Source of the DNA: Litoditis marina
Lineage: Eukaryota > Nematoda > Chromadorea > Rhabditida > Rhabditidae
DNA: 64,000 nt
Direction: 5' to 3'
Assembly (NCBI GenBank): GCA_964036275.1
Contig: CAXIWQ010000200.1
Location: 1 to 64,000 of the forward strand
In this document: positions 35,601 through 50,600 of the stretch, one piece after another
Position numbering within the stretch: the stretch's first letter is position 1
Layout of the letters: every line of letters starts with the position of its first letter
Notes under the pieces: model-generated
What the model was told of the DNA's origin: nothing
Seen by the model: the letters and a program-made list of their open reading frames with translations, nothing else
Databases searched by the model: none
Translations under genes and position numbers: made by a program

Positions 35601-38600
35601 ACAATACTTTTATTCAGTTTTCTGTATGTGTGGTGTTGAGAATATAGAGATGTCTTGAGGTTTCTGCGAATTTCGGATGCGATACGTCAATCAGTACACG
35701 CACGTGAGGGTGAAATAGAGTTGTCTGAAAATGAACGAATTACTGTAGTGAACTGATGCACTGGAACCTTCTCTAACAATATTTTTATTCAGTTTTCTGT
35801 ATTTGTGGTGTTGAGAATATAAAGATGTCTTGAGGTTTCTGCGGATTTCGGATGCGATACGTCGGTCAGTACACGCACGTGAGGGTGAAATAGAGTTGTC
35901 TAAACATGAACGAATTACTGTAGTGAACTTATGCTCTGGAACCTTCTCTAACAATACTTTTATTCAGTTTTCTGTATGTGTGGTGTTGAGAATATAGAGA
36001 TGTCTTGAGGTTTCTGCGAATTTCGGATGTGATACGTCAATCAGTACACGCACGTGAGGGTGAAATAGAGTTGTCTGAAAATGAACGAATTACTGTAGTG
36101 AACTGATGCACTGGAACCTTCTCTAACAATATTTTTATTCAGTTTTCTGTATTTGTGGTGTTGAGAATATAAAGATGTCTTGAGGTTTCTGCGGATTTCG
36201 GATGCGATACGTCGGTCAGTACACGCACGTGAGGGTGAAATAGAGTTGTCTAAACATGAACGAATTACTGTAGTGAACTGATGATCTGGAACTTTGTCTA
36301 ACAATACTTTTATTCAGTTTTCTGTATTTGTGGTGATGAGAAGATAAAGATGTCGTGAGGTTTCTGCGGTGTTCGGATGCGATACGTCGGTCAGTACACG
36401 CACGTGAGGGTGAAATAGAGTTGTCTAAACATGAACGAATTACTGTAGTGAACTTATGCTCTGGAACCTTCTCTAACAATACTTTTATTCAGTTTTCTGT
36501 ATGTGTGGTGTTGAGTATATAGAGATGTCTTGAGGTTTCTGCGAATTTCGGATGCGATACGTCAATCAGTACACGCACGTGAGGGTGAAATAGAGTTGTC
36601 TGAAAATGAACGAATTACTGTAGTGAACTGATGCACTGGAACCTTCTCTAACAATATTTTTATTCAGTTTTCTGTATTTGTGGTGTTGAGAATATAAAGA
36701 TGTCTTGAGGTTTCTGCGGATTTCGGATGCGATACGTCGGTCAGTACACGCACGTGAGGGTGAAATAGAGTTGTCTAAACATGAACGAATTACTGTAGTG
36801 AACTGATGATCTGGAACTTTGTCTAACAATACTTTTATTCAGTTTTCTGTATTTGTGGTGATGAGAAGATAAAGATGTCGTGAGGTTTCTGCGGTGTTCG
36901 GATGCGATACGTCGGTCAGTACACGCACGTGAGGGTGAAATAGAGTTGTCTAAACATGAACGAAATACTGTAGTGAACTGATGATCTGGAGCCTTGTCTA
37001 ACAATACTTTTATTCAGTTTTCTGTATTTGTGGTGATGAGAAGATAAAGATGTCGTGAGGTTTCTGCGGTGTTCGGATGCGATACGTCGGTCAGTACACG
37101 CACGTGAGGGTGAAATAGAGTTGTCTAAACATGAACGAATTACTGTAGTGAACTGATGATCTGGAACTTTGTCTAACAATACTTTTATTCAGTTTTCTGT
37201 ATTTGTGGTGATGAGAAGATAAAGATGTCGTGAGGTTTCTGCGGTGTTCGGATGCGATACGTCGTTCAGTACACGCACGTGAGGGTGAAATAGAGTTGTC
37301 TAAACATGAACGAATTACTGTAGTGAACTGATGATCTGGAACTTTGTCTAACAATACTTTTATTCAGTTTTCTGTATTTGTGGTGATGAGAAGATAAAGA
37401 TGTCGTGAGGTTTCTGCGGTGTTCGGATGCGATACGTCGGTCAGTACACGCACGTGAGGGTGAAATAGAGTTGTCTAAACATGAACGAATTACTGTAGTG
37501 AACTTATGCTCTGGAACCTTCTCTAACAATACTTTTATTCAGTTTTCTGTATGTGTGGTGTTGAGAATATAGAGATGTCTTGAGGTTTCTGCGAATTTCG
37601 GATGCGATACGTCAATCAGTACACGCACGTGAGGGTGAAATAGAGTTGTCTGAAAATGAACGAATTACTGTAGTGAACTGATGCACTGGAACCTTCTCTA
37701 ACAATATTTTTATTCAGTTTTCTGTATTTGTGGTGTTGAGAATATAAAGATGTCTTGAGGTTTCTGCGGATTTCGGATGCGATACGTCGGTCAGTACACG
37801 CACGTGAGGGTGAAATAGAGTTGTCTAAACATGAACGAATTACTGTAGTGAACGGATGATCTGGAACCTTGTCTACCAATACTTTTATTCAGTTTTCTGT
37901 ATTTGTGGTAATGAGAAGATAACGATGTCGTGAGGTTTCTGCGGATTTCGGATGCGATACGTCGGTCAGTACACGCACGTGAGGGTGAAATAGAGTTGTC
38001 TAAACATGAACGAATTACTGTAGTGAACTGATGATCTGGAACCTTGTCTACCAATACTTTTATTCAGTTTTCTGTATTTGTGGTAATGAGAAGATAACGA
38101 TGTCGTGAGGTTTCTGCGGATTTCGGATGCGATACGTCGGTCAGTACACGCACGTGAGGGTGAAATGGAGTTGTCTAAACATGAACGAATTACTGTAGTG
38201 AACTGATGATCTGGAACCTTGTCTAACAATACTTTTATTCAGTCGTCTGTATTTGTGGTGATGAGAAAATAAAGATGTCGTGAGGTTTCTGCGGTGTTCG
38301 GATGCGATAAGTCGGTCAGTACACGCACGTGAGGGTGAAATAGAGTTTTCTAAACATGAGCGAATTACTGTGGTGAACTGATGATCTGGAACCTTGTCTA
38401 ACAATACTTTTATTCAGTTTTCTGTATTTGTGGTAATGAGAAGATAAAGATGTCGTGAGGTTTCTGCGGATTTCGGATGCGATACGTCAGTCAGTACACG
38501 CACGTGAGGGTGAAATAGAGTTTTCTAAACATGAACGAATTACTGTAGTGAACTGATGCTCTGGAACCTTCTCTAACAATACTTTTATTCAGTTTTCTGT

Positions 38601-41600
38601 ATTTGTGGTGTTGAGAATATAGAGATGTCTTGAGGTTTCTGCGGAGTTCGGATGCGATACGTCGGTCAGTACACGCACGCGAGGGTGAAATAGAGTTGTC
38701 TTAACATGTAAAAATTACTGTAGTGAACTGATGCTCTGGAACCTTCTCTAACAATACTTTTATTCAGTTTTCTGTATTTGTGGTGTTGAGAATATAGAGA
38801 TGTCTTGAGGTTTCTGCGAAGTTCGGATGCGATACGTCGGTCAGTACACGCACGTGAGGGTGAAATGAAGTTGTCTAAACATGAACGAATTACTGTAGTG
38901 AACTGATGCTCTGGAACCTTCTCTAACAATACTTTTATTTAGTTCTCTGTATTTGTGGTAATGAGAAGATAAAGATGTCGTGAGGTTTCTGCGGATTTCG
39001 GATGCGATACGTCGTTCAGTACACGTACGTGAGGGTGAAATAGAGTTGTCTAAACATGAACGAATTACTGTAGTGAACTGATGATCTGGAACTTTGTCTA
39101 ACAATACTTTTATTCAGTTTTCTGTATTTGTGGTGATGAGAAGATAAAGATGTCGTGAGGTTTCTGCGGTGTTCGGATGCGATACGTCGGTCAGTACACG
39201 CACGTGAGGGTGAAATAGAGTTGTCTAAACATGAACGAATTACTGTAGTGAACTTATGCTCTGGAACCTTCTCTAACAATACTTTTATTCAGTTTTCTGT
39301 ATGTGTGGTGTTGAGAATATAGAGATGTCTTGAGGTTTCTGCGAATTTCGGATGCGATACGTCAATCAGTACACGCACGTGAGGGTGAAATAGAGTTGTC
39401 TGAAAATGAACGAATTACTGTAGTGAACTGATGCACTGGAACCTTCTCTAACAATATTTTTATTCAGTTTTCTGTATTTGTGGTGTTGAGAATATAAAGA
39501 TGTCTTGAGGTTTCTGCGGATTTCGGATGCGATACGTCGGTCAGTACACGCACGTGAGGGTGAAATAGAGTTGTCTAAACATGAAAGAATTACTGTAGTG
39601 AACTGATGATCTGGAACTTTGTCTAACAATACTTTTATTCAGTTTTCTGTATTTGTGGTGATGAGAAGATAAAGATGTCGTGAGGTTTCTGCGGTGTTCG
39701 GATGCGATACGTCGGTCAGTACACGCACGTGAGGGTGAAATAGAGTTGTCTAAACATGAACGAATTACTGTAGTGAACTGATGATCTGGAGCCTTGTCTA
39801 ACAATACTTTTATTCAGTTTTCTGTATTTGTGGTGATGAGAAGATAAAGATGTCGTGAGGTTTCTGCGGTGTTCGGATGCGATACGTCGGTCAGTACACG
39901 CACGTGAGGGTGAAATAGAGTTGTCTAAACATGAACGAATTACTGTAGTGAACTGATGATCTGGAACTTTGTCTAACAATACTTTTATTCAGTTTTCTGT
40001 ATTTGTGGTGATGAGAAGATAAAGATGTCGTGAGGTTTCTGCGGTGTTCGGATGCGATACGTCGTTCAGTACACGCACGTGAGGGTGAAATAGAGTTGTC
40101 TAAACATGAACGAATTACTGTAGTGAACTGATGATCTGGAACTTTGTCTAACAATACTTTTATTCTGTTTTCTGTATTTGTGGTGATGAGAAGATAAAGA
40201 TGTCGTGAGGTTTCTGCGGTGTTCGGATGCGATACGTCGGTCAGTACACGCACGTGAGGGTGAAATAGAGTTGTCTAAACATGAACGAATTACTGTAGTG
40301 AACTTATGCTCTGGAACCTTCTCTAACAATACTTTTATTCAGTTTTCTGTATGTGTGGTGTTGAGAATATAGAGATGTCTTGAGGTTTCTGCGAATTTCG
40401 GATGCGATACGTCAATCAGTACACGCACGTGAGGGTGAAATAGAGTTGTCTGAAAATGAACGAATTACTGTAGTGAACTGATGCACTGGAACCTTCTCTA
40501 ACAATATTTTTATTCAGTTTTCTGTATTTGTGGTGTTGAGAATATAAAGATGTCTTGAGGTTTCTGCGGATTTCGGATGCGATACGTCGGTCAGTACACG
40601 CACGTGAGGGTGAAATAGAGTTGTCTAAACATGAACGAATTACTGTAGTGAACTGATGATCTGGAACTTTGTCTAACAATACTTTTATTCAGTTTTCTGT
40701 ATTTGTGGTGATGAGAAGATAAAGATGTCGTGAGGTTTCTGCGGTGTTCGGATGCGATACGTCGGTCAGTACACGCACGTGAGGGTGAAATAGAGTTGTC
40801 TAAACATGAACGAATTACTGTAGTGAACTTATGCTCTGGAACCTTCTCTAACAATACTTTTATTCAGTTTTCTGTATGTGTGGTGTTGAGTATATAGAGA
40901 TGTCTTGAGGTTTCTGCGAATTTCGGATGCGATACGTCAATCAGTACACGCACGTGAGGGTGAAATAGAGTTGTCTGAAAATGAACGAATTACTGTAGTG
41001 AACTGATGCACTGGAACCTTCTCTAACAATATTTTTATTCAGTTTTCTGTATTTGTGGTGTTGAGAATATAAAGATGTCTTGAGGTTTCTGCGGATTTCG
41101 GATGCGATACGTCGGTCAGTACACGCACGTGAGGGTGAAATAGAGTTGTCTAAACATGAACGAATACTGTAGTGAACTGATGATCTGGAACTTTGTCTAA
41201 CAATACTTTTATTCAGTTTTCTGTATTTGTGGTGATGAGAAGATAAAGATGTCGTGAGGTTTCTGCGGTGTTCGGATGCGATACGTCGTTCAGTACACGC
41301 ACGTGAGGGTGAAATAGAGTTGTCTAAACATGAACGAATTACTGTAGTGAACTGATGATCTGGAACTTTGTCTAACAATACTTTTATTCAGTTTTCTGTA
41401 TTTGTGGTGATGAGAAGATAAAGATGTCGTGAGGTTTCTGCGGTGTTCGGATGCGATACGTCGTTCAGTACACGCACGTGAGGGTGAAATAGAGTTGTCT
41501 AAACATGAACGAATTACTGTAGTGAACTTATGCTCTGGAACCTTCTCTAACAATACTTTTATTCAGTTTTCTGTATGTGTGGTGTTGAGAATATAGAGAT

Positions 41601-44600
41601 GTCTTGAGGTTTCTGCGAATTTCGGATGCGATACGTCAATCAGTACACGCACGTGAGGGTGAAATAGAGTTGTCTGAAAATGAACGAATTACTGTAGTGA
41701 ACTGATGCACTGGAACCTTCTCTAACAATATTTTTATTCAGTTTTCTGTATTTGTGGTGTTGAGAATATAAAGATGTCTTGAGGTTTCTGCGGATTTCGG
41801 ATGCGATACGTCGGTCAGTACACGCACGTGAGGGTGAAATAGAGTTGTCTAAACATGAACGAATTACTGTAGTGAACGGATGATCTGGAACCTTGTCTAC
41901 CAATACTTTTATTCAGTTTTCTGTATGTGTGGTGTTGAGAATATAGAGATGTCTTGAGGTTTCTGCGAATTTCGGATGCGATACGTCAATCAGTACACGC
42001 ACGTGAGGGTGAAATAGAGTTGTCTAAACATGAACGAATTACTGTAGTGAACTTATGCTCTGGAACCTTCTCTAACAATACTTTTATTCAGTTTTCTGTA
42101 TGTGTGGTGTTGAGAATATAGAGATGTCTTGAGGTTTCTGCGAATTTCGGATGCGATACGTCAATCAGTACACGCACGTGAGGGTGAAATAGAGTTGTCT
42201 GAAAATGAACGAATTACTGTAGTGAACTGATGATCTGGAACCTTGTCTACCAATACTTTTATTCAGTTTTCTGTATTTGTGGTAATGAGAAGATAACGAT
42301 GTCGTGAGGTTTCTGCGGATTTCGGATGCGATACGTCGGTCAGTACACGCACGTGAGGGTGAAATAGAGTTGTCTAAACATGAACGAATTACTGTAGTGA
42401 ACTGATGATCTGGAACCTTGTCTACCAATACTTTTATTCAGTTTTCTGTATTTGTGGTAATGAGAAGATAACGATATCGTGAGGTTTCTGCGGATTTCGG
42501 ATGCGATACGTCGGTCAGTACACGCACGTGAGGGTGAAATGGAGTTGTCTAAACATGAACGAATTACTGTAGTGAACTGATGATCTGGAACCTTGTCTAA
42601 CAATACTTTTATTCAGTCGTCTGTATTTGTGGTGATGAGAAAATAAAGATGTCGTGAGGTTTCTGCGGTGTTCGGATGCGATAAGTCGGTCAGTACACGC
42701 ACGTGAGGGTGAAATAGAGTTTTCTAAACATGAGCGAATTACTGTAGTGAACTGATGATCTGGAACCTTGTCTAACAATACTTTTATTCAGTTTTCTGTA
42801 TTTGTGGTAATGAGAAGATAAAGATGTCGTGAGGTTTCTGCGGATTTCGGATGCGATACGTCAGTCAGTACACGCACGTGAGGGTGAAATAGAGTTTTCT
42901 AAACATGAACGAATTACTGTAGTGAACTGATGCTCTGGAACCTTCTCTAACAATACTTTTATTCAGTTTTCTGTATTTGTGGTGTTGAGAATATAGAGAT
43001 GTCTTGAGGTTTCTGCGGAGTTCGGATGCGATACGTCGGTCAGTACACGCACGCGAGGGTGAAATAGAGTTGTCTTAACATGTACAAATTACTGTAGTGA
43101 ACTGATGCTCTGGAACCTTCTCTAACAATACTTTTATTCAGTTTTCTGTATGTGTGGTGTTGAGAATATAGAGATGTCTTGAGGTTTCTGCGAAGTTCGG
43201 ATGCGATACGTCGGTCAGTACACGCACGTGAGGGTGAAATGAAGTTGTCTAAACATGAACGAATTACTGTAGTGAACTGATGCTCTGGAACCTTCTCTAA
43301 CAATACTTTTATTCAGTTTGCTGTATTTGTGGTGTTGAGAATATAAAGATGTCTTGAGGTTTCTGCGGATTTCGGATGCGATTCGTCGGTCAGTACACGC
43401 ACGCGAGGATGAAATAGAGTTGTCTAAACATGAACGAATTACTGTAGTGAACTGATGCTCTGGAACCTTCTCTAACAATACTTTTATTCAGTTTGCTGTA
43501 TTTGTGGTGTTGAGAATATAAAGATGTCTTGAGGTTTCTGCGGATTTCGGATGCGATTCGTCGGTCAGTACACGCACGCGAGGATGAAATAGAGTTGTCT
43601 AAACATGAACGAATTACTGTAGTGAACTGATGCTCTGGAACCTTCTCTAACAATACTTTTATTCAGTTTGCTGTATTTGTGGTGTTGAGAATATAAAGAT
43701 GTCTTGAGGTTTCTGCGGAGTTCGGATGCGATACGTCGGTCAGTACACGCACGCGAGGATGAAATAGAGTTTTCTAAACATGAACGAATTACTGTAGTGA
43801 ACTGATGCTCTGGAACCTTCTCTAACAATACTTTTATTCAGTTTTCTGTATTTGTGGTGTTGAGAATATAGAGATGTCTTGAGATTTCTGCGGAGTTCGG
43901 ATGCGATACGTCGGTCAGTACACGCACGCGAGGGTGAAATAGAGTTGTCTTAACATGAACAAATTACTGTAGTGAACTGATGCTCTGGAACCTTCTCTAA
44001 CAATACTTTTATTCAATTTTCTGTATTTGTGGTGTTGAGAATATAGAGATGTCTTGAGGTTTCTGCGAAGTTCGGATGCGATACGTCGGTCAGTACACGC
44101 ACGTAAGGGTGAAATAGAGTTGTCTAAACATGAACGAATTACTGTAGTGAACTGATGATCTGGAACCTTCTCTAACAATACTTTTATTCAGTTTTCTGTA
44201 TTTGTGGTAATGAGAAGATAACGATGTCGTGAGGTTTCTGCGGATTTCGGATGCGATACGTCGGTCAGTACACGCACGTGAGGGTGAAATAGAGTTGTCT
44301 AAACATGAGCGAATTACTGTAGTGAACTGATGATCTGGAACCTTGTCTAACAATACTTTTATTCAGTTTTCTGTATTTGTGGTAATGAGAAGATAACGAT
44401 GTCGTGAGGTTTCTGCGGATTTCGGATGCGATACGTCAGTCAGTACACGCACGTGAGGGTGAAATAGAGTTGTCTGAAAATGAACGAATTACTGTAGTGA
44501 ACTGATGCACTGGAACCTTCTCTAACAATATTTTTATTCAGTTTTCTGTATTTGTGGTGTTGAGAATATAAAGATGTCTTGAGGTTTCTGCGGATTTCGG

Positions 44601-47600
44601 ATGCGATACGTCAGTCAGTACACGCACGTGAGGGTGAAATAGAGTTGTCTAAACATGAACGAATTACTGTAGTGAACTGATGATCTGGAGCCTTGTCTAA
44701 CAATACTTTTATTCAGTTTTCTGTATTTGTGGTAATGAGAAGATAAAGATGTCGTGAGGTTTCTGCGGATTTCGGATGCGATACGTCGGTCAGTACACGC
44801 ACATGAGGGTGAAATAGAGTTGTCTAAACATGAACAAATTACTGTAGTGAACTGATGATCTGGAACCTTGTCTAACAATACTTTTATTTAGTTCTCTGTA
44901 TTTGTGGTAATGAGAAGATAAAGATGTCGTGAGGTTTCTGCGGATTTCGGATGCGATACGTCGTTCAGTACACGCACGTGAGGGTGAAATAGAGTTGTCT
45001 AGACATGAACGAATTACTGTAGTGAACTGATGATCTGGAACTTTGTCTAACAATACTTTTATTCAGTTTTCTGTATTTGTGGTGATGAGAAGATAAAGAT
45101 GTCGTGAGGTTTCTGCGGTGTTCGGATGCGATACGTCGGTCAGTACACGCACGTGAGGTTGAAATAGAGTTGTCTAAACATGAACGAATTACTGTAGTGA
45201 ACTGATGATCTGGAACTTTGTCTAACAATACTTTTATTCAGTTTTCTGTATTTGTGGTGATGAGAAGATAAAGATGTCGTGAGGTTTCTGCGGTGTTCGG
45301 ATGCGATACGTCGGTCAGTACACGCACGTGAGGGTGAAATAGAGTTGTCTAAACATGAACGAATTACTGTAGTGAACTTATGCTCTGGAACCTTCTCTAA
45401 CAATACTTTTATTCAGTTTTCTGTATGTGTGGTGTTGAGAATATAGAGATGTCTTGAGGTTTCTGCGAATTTCGGATGCGATACGTCAATCAGTACACGC
45501 ACGTGAGGGTGAAATAGAGTTGTCTGAAAATGAACGAATTACTGTAGTGAACTGATGCACTGGAACCTTCTCTAACAATATTTTTATTCAGTTTTCTGTA
45601 TTTGTGGTGTTGAGAATATAAAGATGTCTTGAGGTTTCTGCGGATTTCGGATGCGATACGTCGGTCAGTACACGCACGTGAGGGTGAAATAGAGTTGTCT
45701 AAACATGAACGAATTACTGTAGTGAACGGATGATCTGGAACCTTGTCTACCAATACTTTTATTCAGTTTTCTGTATTTGTGGTAATGAGAAGATAACGAT
45801 GTCGTGAGGTTTCTGCGGATTTCGGATGCGATACGTCGGTCAGTACACGCACGTGAGGGTGAAATAGAGTTGTCTAAACATGAACGAATTACTGTAGTGA
45901 ACTGATGATCTGGAACCTTGTCTACCAATACTTTTATTCAGTTTTCTGTATTTGTGGTAATGAGAAGATAACGATGTCGTGAGGTTTCTGCGGATTTCGG
46001 ATGCGATACGTCGGTCAGTACACGCACGTGAGGGTGAAATAGAGTTGTCTAAACATGAACGAATTACTGTAGTGAACTGATGATCTGGAACTTTGTCTAA
46101 CAATACTTTTATTCAGTTTTCTGTATTTGTGGTGATGAGAAGATAAAGATGTCGTGAGGTTTCTGCGGTGTTCGGATGCGATACGTCGTTCAGTACACGC
46201 ACGTGAGGGTGAAATAGAGTTGTCTAAACATGAACGAATTACTGTAGTGAACTGATGATCTGGAACTTTGTCTAACAATACTTTTATTCAGTTTTCTGTA
46301 TTTGTGGTGATGAGAAGATAAAGATGTCGTGAGGTTTCTGCGGTGTTCGGATGCGATACGTCGGTCAGTACACGCACGTGAGGGTGAAATAGAGTTGTCT
46401 AAACATGAACGAATTACTGTAGTGAACTTATGCTCTGGAACCTTCTCTAACAATACTTTTATTCAGTTTTCTGTATGTGTGGTGTTGAGAATATAGAGAT
46501 GTCTTGAGGTTTCTGCGAATTTCGGATGCGATACGTCAATCAGTACACGCACGTGAGGGTGAAATAGAGTTGTCTGAAAATGAACGAATTACTGTAGTGA
46601 ACTGATGCACTGGAACCTTCTCTAACAATATTTTTATTCAGTTTTCTGTATTTGTGGTGTTGAGAATATAAAGATGTCTTGAGGTTTCTGCGGATTTCGG
46701 ATGCGATACGTCGGTCAGTACACGCACGTGAGGGTGAAATAGAGTTGTCTAAACATGAACGAATTACTGTAGTGAACTGATGATCTGGAACTTTGTCTAA
46801 CAATACTTTTATTCAGTTTTCTGTATTTGTGGTGATGAGAAGATAAAGATGTCGTGAGGTTTCTGCGGTGTTCGGATGCGATACGTCGGTCAGTACACGC
46901 ACGTGAGGGTGAAATAGAGTTGTCTAAACATGAACGAATTACTGTAGTGAACTTATGCTCTGGAACCTTCTCTAACAATACTTTTATTCAGTTTTCTGTA
47001 TGTGTGGTGTTGAGTATATAGAGATGTCTTGAGGTTTCTGCGAATTTCGGATGCGATACGTCAATCAGTACACGCACGTGAGGGTGAAATAGAGTTGTCT
47101 GAAAATGAACGAATTACTGTAGTGAACTGATGCACTGGAACCTTCTCTAACAATATTTTTATTCAGTTTTCTGTATTTGTGGTGTTGAGAATATAAAGAT
47201 GTCTTGAGGTTTCTGCGGATTTCGGATGCGATACGTCGGTCAGTACACGCACGTGAGGGTGAAATAGAGTTGTCTAAACATGAACGAATTACTGTAGTGA
47301 ACTGATGATCTGGAACTTTGTCTAACAATACTTTTATTCAGTTTTCTGTATTTGTGGTGATGAGAAGATAAAGATGTCGTGAGGTTTCTGCGGTGTTCGG
47401 ATGCGATACGTCGGTCAGTACACGCACGTGAGGGTGAAATAGAGTTGTCTAAACATGAACGAAATACTGTAGTGAACTGATGATCTGGAGCCTTGTCTAA
47501 CAATACTTTTATTCAGTTTTCTGTATTTGTGGTGATGAGAAGATAAAGATGTCGTGAGGTTTCTGCGGTGTTCGGATGCGATACGTCGGTCAGTACACGC

Positions 47601-50600
47601 ACGTGAGGGTGAAATAGAGTTGTCTAAACATGAACGAATTACTGTAGTGAACTGATGATCTGGAACTTTGTCTAACAATACTTTTATTCAGTTTTCTGTA
47701 TTTGTGGTGATGAGAAGATAAAGATGTCGTGAGGTTTCTGCGGTGTTCGGATGCGATACGTCGTTCAGTACACGCACGTGAGGGTGAAATAGAGTTGTCT
47801 AAACATGAACGAATTACTGTAGTGAACTGATGATCTGGAACTTTGTCTAACAATACTTTTATTCAGTTTTCTGTATTTGTGGTGATGAGAAGATAAAGAT
47901 GTCGTGAGGTTTCTGCGGTGTTCGGATGCGATACGTCGGTCAGTACACGCACGTGAGGGTGAAATAGAGTTGTCTAAACATGAACGAATTACTGTAGTGA
48001 ACTTATGCTCTGGAACCTTCTCTAACAATACTTTTATTCAGTTTTCTGTATGTGTGGTGTTGAGAATATAGAGATGTCTTGAGGTTTCTGCGAATTTCGG
48101 ATGCGATACGTCAATCAGTACACGCACGTGAGGGTGAAATAGAGTTGTCTGAAAATGAACGAATTACTGTAGTGAACTGATGCACTGGAACCTTCTCTAA
48201 CAATATTTTTATTCAGTTTTCTGTATTTGTGGTGTTGAGAATATAAAGATGTCTTGAGGTTTCTGCGGATTTCGGATGCGATACGTCGGTCAGTACACGC
48301 ACGTGAGGGTGAAATAGAGTTGTCTAAACATGAACGAATTACTGTAGTGAACTGATGATCTGGAACTTTGTCTAACAATACTTTTATTCAGTTTTCTGTA
48401 TTTGTGGTGATGAGAAGATAAAGATGTCGTGAGGTTTCTGCGGTGTTCGGATGCGATACGTCGGTCAGTACACGCACGTGAGGGTGAAATAGAGTTGTCT
48501 AAACATGAACGAATTACTGTAGTGAACTTATGCTCTGGAACCTTCTCTAACAATACTTTTATTCAGTTTTCTGTATGTGTGGTGTTGAGAATATAGAGAT
48601 GTCTTGAGGTTTCTGCGAATTTCGGATGCGATACGTCAATCAGTACACGCACGTGAGGGTGAAATAGAGTTGTCTAAACATGAACGAATTACTGTAGTGA
48701 ACTGATGATCTGGAACTTGGTCTAACAATACTTTTATTCAGTCTTCTGTATTTGTGGTGATGAGAAGATAAAGATGTCGTGAGGTTTCTGCGGTGTTCGG
48801 ATGCGATACGTCGGTCAGTACACGCACGTGAGGGTGAAATAGAGTTGTCTAAACATGAACGAATTACTGTAGTGAACTGATGATCTGGAACTTTGTCTAA
48901 CAATACTTTTATTCAGTTTTCTGTATTTGTGGTGATGAGAAGATAAAGATGTCGTGAGGTTTCTGCGGTGTTCGGATGCGATACGTCGGTCAGTACACGC
49001 ACGTGAGGGTGAAATAGAGTTGTCTGAAAATGAACGAATTACTGCAGTGAACTGATGCACTGGAACCTTCTCTAACAATATTTTTATTCAGTTTTCTGTA
49101 TTTGTGGTGTTGAGAATATAAAGATGTCTTGAGCTTTCTGCGGTGTTCGGATGCGATACGTCGGTCAGTACACGCACGTGAGGGTGAAATAGAGTTGTCT
49201 AAACATGAACGAATTACTGTAGTGAACTGATGATCTGGAACTTTGTCTAACAATACTTTTATTCAGTTTTCTGTATTTGTGGTGATGAGAAGATAAAGAT
49301 GTCGTGAGGTTTCTGCGGTGTTCGGATGCGATACGTCGTTCAGTACACGCACGTGAGGGTGAAATAGAGTTGTCTAAACATGAACGAATTACTGTAGTGA
49401 ACTGATGATCTGGAACTTTGTCTAACAATACTTTTATTCAGTTTTCTGTATTTGTGGTGATGAGAAGATAAAGATGTCGTGAGGTTTCTGCGGTGTTCGG
49501 ATGCGATACGTCGGTCAGTACACGCACGTGAGGGTGAAATAGAGTTGTCTAAACATGAACGAATTACTGTAGTGAACTTATGCTCTGGAACCTTCTCTAA
49601 CAATACTTTTATTCAGTTTTCTGTATGTGTGGTGTTGAGAATATAGAGATGTCTTGAGGTTTCTGCGAATTTCGGATGCGATACGTCAATCAGTACACGC
49701 ACGTGAGGGTGAAATAGAGTTGTCTGAAAATGAACGAATTACTGTAGTGAACTGATGCACTGGAACCTTCTCTAACAATATTTTTATTCAGTTTTCTGTA
49801 TTTGTGGTGTTGAGAATATAAAGATGTCTTGAGGTTTCTGCGGATTTCGGATGCGATACGTCGGTCAGTACACGCACGTGAGGGTGAAATAGAGTTGTCT
49901 AAACATGAACGAATTACTGTAGTGAACTGATGATCTGGAACTTTGTCTAACAATACTTTTATTCAGTTTTCTGTATTTGTGGTGATGAGAAGATAAAGAT
50001 GTCGTGAGGTTTCTGCGGTGTTCGGATGTTCGGATGCGATACGTCGGTCAGTACACGCACGTGAGGGTGAAATAGAGTTGTCTAAACATGAACGAATTAC
50101 TGTAGTGAACTGATGATCTGGAGCCTTGTCTAACAATACTTTTATTCAGTTTTCTGTATGTGTGGTGTTGAGAATATAGAGATGTCTTGAGGTTTCTGCG
50201 AATTTCGGATGCGATACGTCGGTCAGTACACGCACGTGAGGGTGAAATAGAGTTGTCTGAAAATGAACGAATTACTGTAGTGAACTGATGCACTGGAACC
50301 TTCTCTAACAATATTTTTATTCAGTTTTCTGTATTTGTGGTGTTGAGAATATAAAGATGTCGTGAGGTTTCTGCGGTGTTCGGATGCGATACGTCGGTCA
50401 GTACACGCACGTGAGGGTGAAATAGAGTTGTCTAAACATGAACGAATTACTGTAGTGAACTTATGCTCTGGAACCTTCTCTAACAATAATTTTATTCAGT
50501 TTTCTGTATGTGTGGTGTTGAGAATATAGAGATGTCTTGAGGTTTCTGCGAATTTCGGATGCGATACGTCAATCAGTACACGCACGTGAGGGTGAAATAG

